Shown: positions 1 through 14,059, counted from the stretch's first letter. The stretch: 64,000 nucleotides of DNA from Latrodectus hesperus (GCA_037975125.1 CM075851.1:121426908-121490907), one strand, 5' to 3'. Numbers and translations are program-made. Notes: generated by a model not told the origin, from the letters alone.

Positions 1-240
1 CCATCTTTTACGAACTGGGTTAGTTTCATAATCTGATCTGTGGTAGACATGTGCTTACGAAAGCCAGCCTGCTCATGTCTAATCACTTGGTATCGGTCCA
101 AAAACACCTGAAGACGATTGTTGACCATACGTTCTATAACTTTATATAAGACACATGTCAGGCTTATAGGTCTGTAGCTCTCAGTTAAACAAGGATCTTT
201 ACCCTTCTTCAAAATAGGAATTACCTCCGCCTTCCCCCAC
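1..240 (-). mobile_element. Jockey-like non-LTR retrotransposon, reverse transcriptase fragment
   Basis: Reading the minus strand from about 240 to 1 gives one open frame of about 79 codons with classic non-LTR reverse transcriptase motifs in order: a VIPILKKGKD stretch, YRPISL, a KVIERMVNNRL stretch, then HEQAGFRK and STTDQ. In Jockey/I-type LINEs these belong to the fingers and early palm, before the catalytic FADD box. The frame runs off the window edge, so the catalytic palm would lie outside. On the 5' side the frame meets a TAA about 33 bases upstream of the first conserved Trp, so the copy is 5'-truncated or rearranged near position 241. It is a retrotransposon remnant, not a host gene. 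Clade assignment is from memory of the motif pattern. Confidence 0.88.
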
Positions 241-639
241 ATAACATAATATTGATGTAAGTATTACGTCTTGGACTATTGTGCATCTAAAAATTAAACA
301 TACTAAATACTTAGTTTGGTGGCTAATTCAGACTTGCTTAGGTCGTATGTCACGCTCTTCGATGCAAATTGGTGGAAAACTCGTGACTAGCTTATGGAAA
401 AATAACATTTCCCCACAGTATCAAAGCGATGGTGACTCATTAGCGGTTGACCTAAAGCATTTCGAAAGAACATTGAAAATTATTAAATGATAACACAGAA
501 AGAAGTAGCCTGGACATTCTTTGTACAATTCACAAGGCTAAAAAATAGAAGGATTAATCACAGAAACTCACGTGCAAAGAATTGCTTGTAAAAAAATTTT
601 TAATGCACTGTAAGAAAAACGTTTCATGAGAGTTAGGAT
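241..639. other. No recognised gene; flank between LINE and mariner remnant
   Basis: A 69-codon open frame at 281-490 on the plus strand resembles nothing I know and has no supporting context. The stretch probably contains the 5' flank or terminal part of the decayed mariner element that follows. Confidence 0.4.
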
Positions 640-1690
640 ATGCCAACAAGATTACACAAATTGAAACAATAAACAGAATTGGTGAAATAGCTTTATCTAA
701 ACGGGAAAAATGTTGCTGAAGCAGAGAGAATTTATAGATGAAATCACAAGCTAAGTCCAGACGCATGTTTCATAAGAAGAGTATGTGATTTTATAAGAAA
801 ATATGAAGAGAGTGACTGTACTTGTGATCGATTTAGATTTGGATTGACTACATCTGACCTTGTTGAAATCATTGCGGAAATGCCTATGATAATTACTGCA
901 AATCCACCGTGTATTACAGGAAATGTTGCAGTTTAGATTTGCTGGAAACTATAGTTCTCTGGTTTTTTAGCTCTGTTTTGCTGTTGTTTGCTTATCGGTT
1001 TTAGCGGATACAGTCGTTTTAATCTGAAATTAAGCAGCTGCATGTGGACTTTGCAAAAACCTTCTTCATCAGATATGAAGAAGATAACCGATGGGCACTA
1101 AGGATATTATGGACATTATGAGGAACACTTCTCTTTAAATGGAAACGCTAAGACCAAAAACTGCATTCAATGAACTGACAAAAATTCTTATGATGCAACA
1201 GCAAAGAATTTACAAAAAGCAAAAATGGCTGTGTAATCCATTTTAATTCATGGTTAGTACTTCCTCGAAGAATGTGTGATCAATCATAAGTTCTGTCTCA
1301 ATTACTCTGTATAACAAAATGTTACGGAGTTAGTTATTCCTCAACTGAAAAAATGAAATGTCATTTATTATATTATATGGATACAAGATGGAGCTCCTCC
1401 ACATATCAATTAATGTATTCCACCAATTCAGGAACGACACTTTTGTAGTGGAGCTTTCTCACGTAATTTTACACTATCGTGTTTAATGTGATGCTTGATC
1501 TTCTTGTAGATTTCTAGTTCTGGGTTTATGTGAAATCTAAGATATACATGTCTGTTTCGTAAGATGCGCCAGAATATAAAAATGCAATAAAACATAAAGT
1601 TAATCAGATTCATCCTTTTATGAGTTGTTCAAAATTTCCGAATGCATACGTTATTGTATGCGAAGGTAGATAAATTTAAGACTTGTAATT
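640..1690 (+). pseudogene. Decayed mariner-superfamily transposase (DUF4817-type HTH)
   Basis: Piecing frames together from a Met codon at 640 recovers the order of a mariner-related transposase. A helix-turn-helix stretch comes first (NGKNVAEAERIYR at about 690-730, then FIRRVCDFIRKYEES at about 765-815). It is followed by FAKTFFIRYEED at about 1050-1085, EEHFSLNGNAKTKNC at about 1115-1165 (the family normally has a WTDEAHF block with the first catalytic Asp; here the Asp is lost), YFLEE, VTELVIPQL, and IWIQDGAPPHIN at 1378-1410 with the second catalytic Asp. The third block (normally SPDLNPCDFWLWGYLK) is represented by a DFxFWVYVKSKIYMS remnant at about 1505-1555. At least seven stops and several frameshifts make it dead. 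The HTH type is named from memory of the family. Confidence 0.82.
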
Positions 1691-2124
1691 CCAATAAGTT
1701 ATTTCCGCTTTCATCTCTTGTGTTGCCATTATTCTTTTATAATACTTTTCTTTGTAAAAGTCTTACACTGGTTATTTTCAATACATGCTAATCATTCCAA
1801 CGCCTTCTGAGTTTTATCAATACGCTGATCAATTTCACAAGGAAAATGTGGGTGTCATCACTCAAAAATTTCGAATTTTCTTAATGAAGCTGTGACTGTG
1901 AGCTCTGCGTTGTTTAAAATCACCGCAATCTTCAAGGCGTACCTTCAAGCAGCCATGATTGAAATTTTAGTTCGATTAGCTGGACGGACAGACCATTAAA
2001 ATTTCATAAATATAAAAAAAGTTTTATTTTTATTATTATATATTACGACTTATATTTATTCTTAGGAGCAAATGTTGAGTTATTTTATTTTCTATAAAAT
2101 ATCCTTTTTAGCTTTAATCAACAA
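1691..2124. other. No recognised gene; AT-rich spacer
   Basis: Between the mariner pseudogene and the Tc1 element I see no open frame of note, no terminal repeat that I can pair, and no RNA gene. Part of it may be the 3' end of the mariner element. Confidence 0.4.
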
Positions 2125-2126
2125 TA

Positions 2127-3539
2127 CTGTTCAAATTAATTGGAATAAATGGAGAAATACGATTTTTTTAAAATTAGCTTTTAATCGTTATATTATAAAG
2201 TATTCTGATAAATCTCTGTAATACAAGAAATATGTCCTCTAGTAAAAATGACATCTTCAATACGTTTTGGAATTAACTCCAACAGTGTAGCTCAGATGTT
2301 TTTGACTTCATCATCAAGGAAATAAATTTGTATAACATTTTCAATCATATGTTCCATTGTCCAGTAATTCCTTTTATCTAAATATTGTTGAGAATATGTC
2401 ATAAATTCCCAATAGAATTTTTAAGTCAGATAGATTACCAGGACAATCAATTCTTTATTTTCTCTCACAAAAGTCTGAACCAATTTCGAATTGCGACAAG
2501 GAACCAAGTCATGTTGAATATTTCACCATATTAATATATACTATATTTTTGACAAATCTATGTCTTTTTTTTCTCTTCTTGACAATATCTTTTGTTTGAC
2601 AGATCTATGTATTCCTCATGCTTTTATGAGGAATTAAGCTTTCAGCGGAACTTATTGTGGGGAAAAAAACCCAAAGATCTGTTTGGTACAGTATTTTACA
2701 CTGTCGGATATAATGTGGTCGCAGAGTTTCACCTTTACTTCATCTAGCTACATTTGAGTTGTACCCCTGAATAAATAATTGTAATTCATTACTGAATATC
2801 CTCTTCTTCCAGTCGTTAACAGTCCATGATCTCTATTTTCGGCTCATGCTAAGCGTTTTATCATCATTTCTGATTTAGAACCTTTTTATTTTCTTGGTCT
2901 TGTTGCCATACGGCCAATTTCTAGAAGGTTTTTTCGTACAGGTGAGGTACTCACTTCAACAACATAACTCAATAATTTCTTTCGAAGGTCTAAGCTTGTC
3001 TTTCTTGGATTTATTTTGCTAATTAGAATTTTGTCAGTTCAAGGAAAAGAGTTTTCCGCTTGCACCCACATTTTCCTTTCCATGTTGGATACGATAATAA
3101 TGAATCTTGAAATGTTCTTAAAATTCTTGAAGCTCTTGGGTTGCCCATATCAACCGCAGTAACTTACAGTCATAGAAGTGTGTTCGTTACGAGTGATTAT
3201 TTTAGAATTCTTCTTCGGGGTAATATCCATCGTTGAATAAGCAAAAGTAACACGTGTTAAACGGAACGTAAAATTAAAACACCAGTTGCCAGGCTATAAG
3301 ACTCGCAACTGAACTACTGATATACAAAAAAACCAGTCAAACGAGTAAATTATAATGAAGGTCGATGCGTCATTTTACCTCTAGGTGGCTTGAAGGTCTG
3401 GCAACCGCCTCTTACCGGTTTGTAGCGGCTCGGGACAACACTGATTATCACTTATCAATTCAATAAAGAAATATTACCCGTAAATCCCTTTATCCTTTCT
3501 CCCATAAAAAAACATACTTGACCTAATTAATTTGAACAG
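2127..3539 (-). mobile_element. Tc1-like transposon, both ends present, 1413 bp
   Basis: The left end reads CTGTTCAAATTAATTGG from 2127. The right end, read on the minus strand from 3539, gives CTGTTCAAATTAATTAG. This is a terminal inverted repeat of about 17 bp with one mismatch. Each end abuts a TA dinucleotide (2125-2126 and 3540-3541), the usual Tc1/mariner target duplication. The element encloses a decayed transposase on the minus strand. A short GC-richer stretch near 3380-3440 lies between the right end and the start codon. The element is inactive but its limits are clear. Confidence 0.85.
2215..3230 (-). pseudogene. Decayed Tc1 transposase
   Basis: Starting from a Met codon at 3230 and shifting frames, the minus strand gives the Tc1 order. 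A GKENVGASGK-like linker is followed by NPRKTSLDLRKKLLS and VEVSTSPVRKNLLEIGRMA (second HTH), then DWKKRIFS at about 2810 near the first Asp. SKGETLRPHYI sits near 2720 and FQHDLVPCRNSKLVQTF near 2500 holds the second Asp. A remnant of the SPDLNPIEN block follows near 2420, and LLELIPKRIEDVIFTRGHIS forms the C-terminus near 2230-2290. Many stops and shifts are present. Length matches the usual ~340 residues of Tc1 transposases. The gene sits inside the element bounded by 2127 and 3539. Confidence 0.83.
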
Positions 3540-3541
3540 TA

Positions 3542-4866
3542 TAGTATTTATTTTATGGTATTTAAACATTAAAGTTTTTAAATCTAATCAATACAATTAT
3601 ATTTATTTTTATTTTATTTTTACGAAATAACAAATGCATAAAATTGAGCTAGCTATTCTTTTTAATAGCATTACAGAACTCATACTGAAAGATTCGATAT
3701 TCATTAATTCTTTTTTTTTTTTATTTTCATAACAGGCGATTTTATTTTCATATAATTGTTCTCATTTTCATGCGAAAACAATAAAATATCATTTCTTAAA
3801 ATCATTCTTTAAGAAATATTTCTTTGTGTTGTTTCGTTAGTCTTTGTCTTATGTTTCTTTTCTATATGTGTTTCTTCCCATTTTGTAACTCTTTTAATCA
3901 TCGCTGTTAATAAAATACCTATTACTGAAATTATATAGTGTTAAAATAAGTAATTTATATCAGATACAGTGTTAATTTATCTTAATGATCTATGTAACTA
4001 AGGAATCAGGAATGAAATAAAAGTTTCCAAGATTAAATTTCTTTCACTCCAAGGATGAATAATGGGAATATTGATTAAAATATGGCGTGATTAAGAATTC
4101 ATCAATAATATTCAAGACTGTGCGAGTCATCATTGCTCTCTTCCACACGCAACATAATTTTCTTTATGGGTAAATTAAATTTAATTAACAACACTTAATT
4201 AATATAAGCAAAGTTCATTGAGTTGTATATTTTGCCATATATAAGATTTATTCTTGAAATTCCAGACCGTTAATATTTAAATCACATTCAAAATCTTATT
4301 TTTAGAATCATAGTGGCAACGGATAAATGTTTGTTAAGCAATGAGCACAAATAATATTAGAAATATTAACACTAGAAAATCTTATGCAATTATTTTAACA
4401 ACATACTATCTGCGCTGAAATATTAAAGATAATAAAATTATTAGCTTTCATCCAATTAAAACAATACTTTTTCAAAAAAAAATTTAAATATAATTCTCAA
4501 GTAGATCAATTGAGCTACCTGGAGCCTTGTCCACCATCAAATGCTCTCTCATCTATCATGTAAGAATTTTAGGGAGTTTATAAGATTTGCTTATTTTGCT
4601 GACAAATAGGTTGAATACTCCCTATAATGCTTATATAAAATTTATGAAATAGTATGAAAGTACAAATAATATGAGAACAACAATCCCAAACTTTAAGAAA
4701 TGTAAGTCTAGAATAGAAAATTTTTCAATTTATCTTATTACATTTTTCTTTACATTTCCGACATAAGAATTTGGCATTTACATCCTTGTATTTTCAGTGT
4801 ATTTATATCTTCTTAAAATTCATCAAAATTGCTTCCGATATATCAGTGTAATTTGAATTTACAGTA
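3542..4866. other. No recognised gene; AT-rich
   Basis: Only low-complexity features are visible, such as the T-run near 3711-3722. Nothing coding or structured was recognised. Confidence 0.5.
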
Positions 4867-7009
<2,143 letters not shown>

Positions 7010-7075
7010 GAGCCGCAATTATTCAGGCTCCGTCCATCCGAATCGCTTTCAGAATTTCAGAAAAAATAAACTAGA

Positions 7076-7490
7076 GTGAAGAAGAGAAGGAAGAAATATG
7101 AGAAGGATAGAGAGGGGGGCACATGTTATTTGAGGTTCTTGAAAATTCCTAGATGTTCAGAAGCTTTTGCAGAAGATATAGGAGAATGGATTATGAGTCA
7201 AAATCTGGATTTCAAATTACAAATAATGATAAACTGGTTGAAAGTGTCGAGGAAAATTACCTTAATGTCCAAGTTAAAGCAATCACGGGATCATCAGCTA
7301 GTGAAGCATTTTCCTGCTTTGAACATGCTTTGAAGTGCATGGAGTATCAACCCAAATATGACTACATGTAAACTCTCACCGTCAAACGAATACGTGACTT
7401 GCTCAAATACGGATGAAGGCGGTGAAACAGCTTGCTCTAACCAAGATGTTCAGCAGGCAATGATTTTTATTTACAGCACTACAGGTACTT
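7076..7490 (+). pseudogene. Tigger/Jerky-like transposase C-terminal fragment
   Basis: Two overlapping frames combine into the end of a pogo/Tigger transposase. AEDIGEWIMSQNLDF at about 7170-7210 matches the acidic post-catalytic region. SASEAFSCFEHALKCMEYQP at about 7293-7352, followed by LTVKRIRDLLKYG at about 7375-7415, matches the C-terminal helices seen in Tigger and Jerky proteins. A frameshift separates the first part from the second and a TAA interrupts just after KYDYM. The CENP-B-type N-terminus and the DDE core are absent. Confidence 0.72.
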
Positions 7491-7714
7491 ACTATATTAA
7501 TGAACAGCACTTGTAAGTGCCTTAACATGTAATGGTGTTGCTTTTTCATTTATTTGATTAAAAAAGTTATTTTTCTTTAAAAATATACAGTTTTTCTTCC
7601 ATTTTTCAACACGCAATAGTTCTTCTTCTTCTTCTTAGAATTGGGTTTGTATGTCATTGGGCACTTCTGCTTTTATCAGCATTTTGTACCATTTAACTCC
7701 AAACCCAATGTTTC

Positions 7715-7921
7715 CTAGTTCCAGTTACTCGGGTCACCCACTTTATTAATAAAGTCCGATAACCCTTTAATGGAGTCTAGATGTAACTCTCTAGTATGGA
7801 TGATGCCTAAAGAAGTTAATCTAGGGAGGGCAAGAGCCTCGCATTCATAAATGATATGCTCTGCCGTTTCCTCTTGCGTATGACATTTCCAGCAGATAGG
7901 GTCTTGCTGAAATAGTCCCAT
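7715..7921 (-). pseudogene. LINE ORF2 C-terminal Zn-finger-like tail
   Basis: The frame reads DPICWKCHTQEETAEHIIYE then CEALALPR and LTSLGI. This C-x2-C-x8-H-x4-C pattern is the common tail after the RNase H region of Jockey/I-type LINE ORF2 proteins. The terminal part (STOP at 7715) ends DFINKVGDPSNWN. Everything upstream (endonuclease, reverse transcriptase, most of RNase H) is deleted in this copy. The Met at 7921 is simply the first ATG after the deletion junction, not a real start. Confidence 0.78.
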
Positions 7922-8202
7922 CTGGTCAGAAAGTCAGTCATGCTAGGGATAGCTTCCTGACTTTCACCAGAAGAAGATGGTTTGGAGGTCATTTCTACCT
8001 CAAGTGAAGGATTCATTACTGCCCATTTACAAGATTGCCTCTGAGTTCCCTTGTCTTTTTCAGCAAGGTCTACTACAGAGGCTTCACCTGCAAATGCAGA
8101 AAGGTTTGTTATTTCTTGTGTCTTTTCAGCCACAAGATAACAATTAATAAGCTCAGGTAATATAAGTCCACCCAGCATTGCCTGAGTTACTGGGCAAGGC
8201 AA
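7922..8202 (-). pseudogene. Probable LINE ORF1 N-terminal fragment
   Basis: The minus-strand frame starts at Met 8202 and stays open for about 94 codons before it reaches sequence belonging to ORF2 (after about 7922). It continues in the wrong frame to 7816. The head is polar and Ser/Glu-rich (VAEKTQEITNLS, SKPSSSGESQEA), as in LINE ORF1 leaders, but I see no zinc knuckle or RRM. Its role is inferred from position: it directly follows the GC-rich leader of the retrotransposon. No homology is claimed. Confidence 0.5.
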
Positions 8203-8548
8203 ATTACTCTAGAAGTTTGCTAGGCAACTAGAGGCCAATACCGCGGTGCCAATTAGCCCTAAGCACGGATCGCATAACACCAGGGTTTATGGGAGCTGGT
8301 TCGCGGCCTCTGATTCTATATTCAAGGCTATCTTGTCATTCCTACAGGACATTCGGCGATCCACCACCTGCCGACGCGCCTGGTGGCTGCTCAAGCCCCA
8401 GGAAGGTACGCGTACCCCCTGGTTCCAGGCACGCAATAGTTACTTAAAATGGACCTCTTTTTTTCCAAAAAATCCAAACTATCGAATTTTTGTTCATCCA
8501 AATGAGTCCGGTCTCAGTCCATTCGAATAATTGGAGTTCTACTGTAGC

Positions 8549-9577
8549 TAAATATATCAGAATTTTGAATATTCCAAAGCCTATTCCTTAAAACAATCCA
8601 TTCTGGTCAGTATAACATTTACATATTTGAAAAATATTCATTAGAATTTTATTTATGATATTTTGTTTGAATAACGATTTTTTTCTAATTTTTTTGCATA
8701 AAACTTATAAATTAAGATAAAAATTTAAACAGAATTTAATTGCTTTTTTTACCTGTTTCAATGTATGATATAATTTTTAAAGTACTCAAATGAATTTTAA
8801 ATTCAGTTTTGAAAAGTTTTGCCTTCGAAGGTAATCCAGTTGTGTAAATTACCTTTACCTTGGAAGGTTTCCTCAGTGTGCACAATATTAAGTATGGGTA
8901 TTGCTATATATACAGGCATCTGAGAATCAAATTTATACTTTCACATACTTTTCAAAAACATTTCTCAGGAAATATTTTGGAGGGTATTGTGAAGAATTTT
9001 TTTTTTATGATCTTATATTTCTTACAAAATGTACTCAATAGTTTCTCCAACTATAAGCATTTTTCTGAAAAGGATTTTCCTAAAATTGTTACAGGATATT
9101 CCAACTGTCATTAAGAATCAAAATTAGTTTTATCAACTCATTTCAAAGTGCTTGTCTACAATTACCCGGATGTCCTCTTCGCGATTTGATGGATGGACTG
9201 TTAGATGATTCATCAATTTTATGGAAATATCGATTACTTCCTACTATGACAAATAAAAGTCGTCATTAGCGAGATTTCATTTGATTTAATTGAAGAGTTC
9301 TCTATTCGAAAATCCATTGCTTCAATATAAGTGAATGAACTAATGTATGTAAACAGTCGGCCATCTTTGAAATTTTTAGCCAATCGTTCTCTCTAGACTA
9401 CGAAGCATTTGTAACTACCGATGACCGCCGTATAAATATTTATTATAAGTATTTCTTAAATCTTTCGTTGCATAGTACAAAAGAAGAATATTTCATTTTC
9501 CTACAATTGTCCATATTTCTGTAGCACATCATAGATGGTGATTAGAAGCTTAAAAAATTTTCTTATTTAAAAAGCAT
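8549..9577. other. No recognised gene
   Basis: AT-rich sequence. The 84-codon plus-strand frame at 8860-9114 has no recognisable motif. A somewhat CpG-richer part lies at about 9160-9430 without a recognisable product. Confidence 0.45.
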
Positions 9578-9900
9578 TAGGGCAGTGATTCTCAACCTTT
9601 TTTTGTCACGGCACACTTTTAATGATTTCAAATTTTGGTGGTGAACAAAGAAAAAAATAAATTTAAAAGTTGCGTACTTATTAATAAGACACTATAGAAA
9701 ATAGTTTATGATAATAATGTTGAATGTAAAATAAAATAAAATAAAATATTTTACAAAACCAATAGTACGTTTATTACTTTATTCTTAATAATAATAATAA
9801 AAACATAATGTTTATTATGTAGATGTATAAAAATTGACGGCACACTAATTTAAAGGCACACTAAAGTACCGCGGTGCAGGGGTAGAGAATCACTGCCCTA
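9578..9900. mobile_element. hAT-type MITE, 323 bp
   Basis: The ends are inverted: TAGGGCAGTGATTCTCAACC at 9578-9597, and the reverse complement of the right end gives TAGGGCAGTGATTCTCTACC. CAGTG-starting ends of this form are typical of hAT elements. Subterminal CGGCACAC motifs recur at both ends (about 9609 and 9838, with a GGCACAC at 9855). A TAAAA run is at 9729-9748. There is no coding capacity. I cannot identify a convincing 8-bp target duplication; flanks AAAAGCAT and GAAACGTT match only partly. Confidence 0.8.
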
Positions 9901-12900
9901 GAAACGTTTTCACAAGGCAATTCTTTATTCAAACATATTATTACCAATGAAAAAAATTTGAATCTATGCTTTTAGTGCAGAAAACACTCAATGAACAAGT
10001 GGATTGACCAGTAAAAGTGAAGCAAGAACGAAAAGAACACATCAAATTCTTCCAAAATGAAGATAACATTAACTGTTTTTATTGATTGTAGCAGAGTTGC
10101 GCAATATGAATTCCAAACTGTTAAACAATCAGGCAGGTAATTAGTATCTAACTATATTGTTTATCTTGAAAGAAACAGCAAATCATTAAAAGTTTATTTG
10201 AAAAGTGGCGAGAAAATTCATAGATTTTACACAATGATATCATGATTCTATCATGCTGCAGTTCAGTTATTGGTTAATTTTTTGTAAAATAATTAAACAA
10301 ATACTGACCTACAAGCATAGTATTTTCTTGATATATGTAGCATCATATATAGATCATATTATTTTTTCTCTCCTCTCCTTTCCTTCGTATTTATCTTTCT
10401 GAATTCATTTTTTTAACTTAACAAACGACAACTCTCAAAAACACTGTGAAAGGCATCATACAAACGATTTTAAAGCATGTTTAAATAATTAACGTCAATA
10501 TTGGTAGAAGTCCATTGAAACTGGAAGAGAATATTTGGAAAGATATAAATTTTAACTTATAAATTGATTCTTTTATTTTATGCTACCATTCCGAATACTT
10601 TTTTTTCTTCCTTGTTACAGATAGTAAATCATATGCTTAAAAAGCTTAACGCATATATTATCATGAAATGCAGTTATAAGTGCAATATTAAAACAATATA
10701 AAATAATCAAATCTAAAATTATTTTTAAAAATTTGTATAAAACATGTCATATAGATTTCAAACTGATTTAGTTTCTAAATAAAGAAATTTAATATATATT
10801 ATGAAAAAATAAATGCAGATTAAATTTAACATATATTTATAAATAATATTGTTCTTTGTCATTTTATGAAAAATATATGAATTAATATTGAGCTAAGTTA
10901 TGGATAGACCTTATTTTCTTCGAATCACACATGTGATGTATCTGTATTTCCTTTGTTTGGAAAAGCATTCGTTTCAACTGTCAAGATAAACACTCGTTGC
11001 TCAATTTATTTCAAATGAACAATTCGAATAAAATTTCTTCCAGATGGTAGTCTTAAAATCATCCTTCATGCGGATTTGTAAATAGCTTATAGCGTCATCC
11101 ATCGGACATTTGAATTGCAAATAAATGCACTGTGTTGTAATATTAACATTTTTATCTTTCTCTGGTATACTTATTGTTATCTTCTATAAATGAATTTTAA
11201 TTTTTAATACACTGTTCAAATAACAAAGTTGTTATCAACTTTAATTGCGGTTATTAATAAATGCACTTACAGGATGATCATATAGTTGAAATTTAAACTT
11301 CAAAATGCTATAAAAAGTTCACTTATTAGAATGATGTCAAATTAGAGAGGAATGTTATTGAAAGAGACAGAAAGTTATGGCATGACAAAAAAATAGTTCC
11401 CATTTTTAACAAAAGCTCTGGTACAGTAAGCATTAGAATTTATAAATCAAAATAGATGTTATTCCAATGATTCATTGCAACTGGTATATAAATGCCTGAT
11501 ACAAGATCTTTCCTCCTTCTGTGTACTGAGTTAATATGAGAAGTTCGCCATGATTGTCTCATTGAAAGATCACGCTCTGCATGTGAAAAAATTCGAATTA
11601 CCATAAATATAAGTAAAGTGGCTCATTGCTGATACATAGGCAAATTCATTTCGAAGAATGCAAATAATTTGCCAACATTTTGCAATGATATTAAGATATA
11701 CATATATGTCTTTATAAATATTTTCCTTGAAGTAAAATTGTATACATTATTAAAAGTTATTTAATGTAAAACTTAAAAAAAGTTAAAACATTTTGGAAAA
11801 TCTGATGATTTTAATAATTAGCATAATTTTTTTGATTAAAGGCTTTTGAGTTGCGAAAATTGTGCATGTTTTGAAAATTATTTGTAAATATATTTTGTTG
11901 ATTGCAATTTTTTATAAGAACTTTTGAGCGATAAGCATATTATAAAATTTTTAATTCCATCGCGTTCTACAATAAATTACAATTAGTAATATTTGCCACG
12001 TGACACTTTTAAGCATCTTTAGTAATTTAATCAAGCAAAGCATTGGCACCGAACATAGGTTGGCTCTTCTTTCTTCGCAATGGACAGGTGCCAAAAGAAG
12101 ATTTGATTTGCTTAGAAACAAAACTTCGGTTTCGCGAAGGAAATGTTTCTTGAAATGGAAAGTACATTTAAATCTTAAATTTTTTATTCAGAAGATTGCA
12201 TTTTATATGGACAAATGAATTTGAATTGTTTTTAAGAACCACCCAATTTATTATACACAAAACTCTTATATATAATAAATTAAAAGAATTCAAAAAAATA
12301 AAAAACATACACCTTTTTTAACTGCTTACTCAAAAATAATTTACAGTAACTTATAATAATTTATAGGTTTGTTTGTTGTATCACGTTTATTTCATTTATA
12401 AAACATAAGATTGTTTATTTGTAATAAAATTAATGTGAAAAAATATGATTTATTTTAATGCCGCACACTACATATATATTTTGAGATGTTCTCAACTGAA
12501 ATATGATTCTCATCAACATTTAATAACTAAAGTTTACAACTGAATAATCTGAACACAGTTAATTATTTAATCTTTATAACATTTCCATTTAAAAAAAAAG
12601 AAAGAAAAATTGTTTTCCAAATCATTGATGTTACTGAATTCAACTAAATTTCTGAAATAGAGATACTTTTATTGAATGTGCTTAGTTTGCTTTGTAAAAT
12701 TAATCACTCATTTAACACATATATAAAGCATCATAGGAATAAATAATAAAATTATTTTGTTGAGGATTTTACTACCTTCATTATTTCACCTTTCACATTA
12801 AATAAAATTTCATAAATATTGTTAAAAGTATCTGGAATTTTTTGAAGTTAGTAATTGTTCAAAGAACAAAGAAGATTTTTGTATTTACTGTTTACTTTGG

Positions 12901-14008
12901 AGGCAGTTTCTCGAGTAATTAAAGTTATTTATGATATCTGTTTTTCCCCTTCCTTTTACCTTGATTCGTTTCTTTGTTTATGTTTGCCTTTTTACCCAAA
13001 AAATTCTATATCTGTAATTGCACGTAAAAATATTTGTTTTTGTTAAAAAAAATATGAGAAACCTTTATCACTTATTTTTTTATATATCTTTTCCAATTCT
13101 TAATATAGCTGTATGTGTAAGAGATTTTCTTAATATCTCTTTGTAAAATTGAACATTTTTTTTTTTTTTTTTTTTTGTATTTCAATATGAAGTCTATTCG
13201 TTGGTTTTCCTCTGTTTCATTATCTTTTCACATACTTTACGATTCTACACCATAATCCAGATGTATTTGTATTATATAGATTAGGAATGATTACACTAAA
13301 ATAATACGAATGTTAGTTATGTTGTTATGAATGTTGTGATGATACGCATTGTTATATACATAACTCAAGGAATAGATAAGTCTGCTCATTACTCAAGATA
13401 ATAATTAGAAATTACACAAAACTTAAGCTTTAATGTTTAAATTAGAAAAAAATGCACCGTTTTCTAATTATGTACATAAGATAAACTTTTCAGTCTTGAT
13501 GAATATATTTTGTGTTTACCTCACATTAACACATTTTCCGATAATTTTTATGTCTTTGCCGAACGGTGGGCGGAAATAGGATTTTTCTTAGTCATAACTG
13601 TGATAGTTTTGCACGGAATGAAAAGCGTACATTTGTATCTGTATCATAAACTACAAGTATTAATTTATAATACACTGTAGATGAGGGTGTTTCATTGAGA
13701 CATAATTTTAACTTTATTCATTTATTTCGTAAAATGGTTGGCACAATGGTTAGTACGCCATCTAAACTCCATAAGCAAATTATTTTCGTAATTTATACAT
13801 TAATATAATATTTATTCTTAATATTGGTCATCAATATGATGTGATTAAACTTTACTTCTATTTTGAAGAAGCGTTCTTCTTAGCAACTTTAAAATATTTT
13901 TAAATATTATTTATATATTAAAAATAATAGAACTTGTAGATATGTTACTATTACAGTTGACATCTATACTACCGATACCATTATGTGGTTGTTCAATAGG
14001 AATTTGGG
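9901..14008. other. No recognised gene; AT-rich
   Basis: I found no mobile-element ends, RNA genes or credible coding frames. Frames of 60-75 codons (12000-12218, 12855-13046) lack recognisable motifs. A T-run of about 20 lies at 13157-13176. CpG density here is ordinary for the window, about 27 CG in 10-12 kb by eye. Confidence 0.45.
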
Positions 14009-14059
14009 TTGACTCCTATTTGGACCCATCCCAATATCAAGAGCAAAATGAGGAGTCAA
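14009..14059. repeat. Short inverted repeat TTGACTCCT/AGGAGTCAA
   Basis: TTGACTCCT at 14009-14017 is the exact reverse complement of AGGAGTCAA at 14051-14059. The spacer is 33 bases. Function unknown. Confidence 0.85.

Larger units (their letters stand above)
7622..8429 (-). mobile_element. Internally deleted non-LTR retrotransposon with 12-bp TSD
   Basis: CACGCAATAGTT occurs at 7610-7621 and again at 8430-8441, a perfect 12-bp target-site duplication. On the minus strand the insert begins at 8429 with a GC-rich leader (about 8204-8429). A reading frame starting at 8202 follows, and then sequence jumps to the 3' end of ORF2 (7715-7921), a short 3' UTR, and a terminal (GAA)n tail at 7622-7636. 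Both ends of a LINE are thus present while most of ORF1 and ORF2 is missing. The deletion junction appears to lie near 7900-7930. The insertion is younger than the Tigger remnant it interrupts. Confidence 0.82.
7010..8548 (+). mobile_element. pogo/Tigger-like element remnant split by a LINE
   Basis: The right end (8512-8548) reads GTCCATTCGAATAATTGGAG followed by TTCTACTGTAG. Reversed, this is the CTACAGTAGAACTCC terminus typical of Tigger elements, with a TA next to it. A related ATTCAGGCTCCGTCCATCCG stretch at about 7020-7039 is probably internal. The matching left terminus is missing, so the copy is 5'-truncated. It carries a transposase C-terminus (7076-7490) and was later interrupted by a LINE at 7622-8429. 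Removing the LINE and one copy of its target duplication rejoins the Tigger 3' region. Confidence 0.7.

Noticed and set aside
7076..7333. Host Jerky-like gene
   Set aside because: The fragment is frameshifted, lacks the HTH and catalytic parts, and lies next to a Tigger terminal repeat, so a transposon remnant is the better explanation.
8246..8530. 94-codon plus-strand frame with Arg/Trp-rich sequence
   Set aside because: It is antisense to the GC-rich leader of the LINE and then runs across the insertion boundary into Tigger DNA.
13731..13775. SINE 5' fragment (TTGGCACAATGGTTAGTACG)
   Set aside because: Resembles the SINE head, but no B box or body follows, so chance similarity cannot be excluded.
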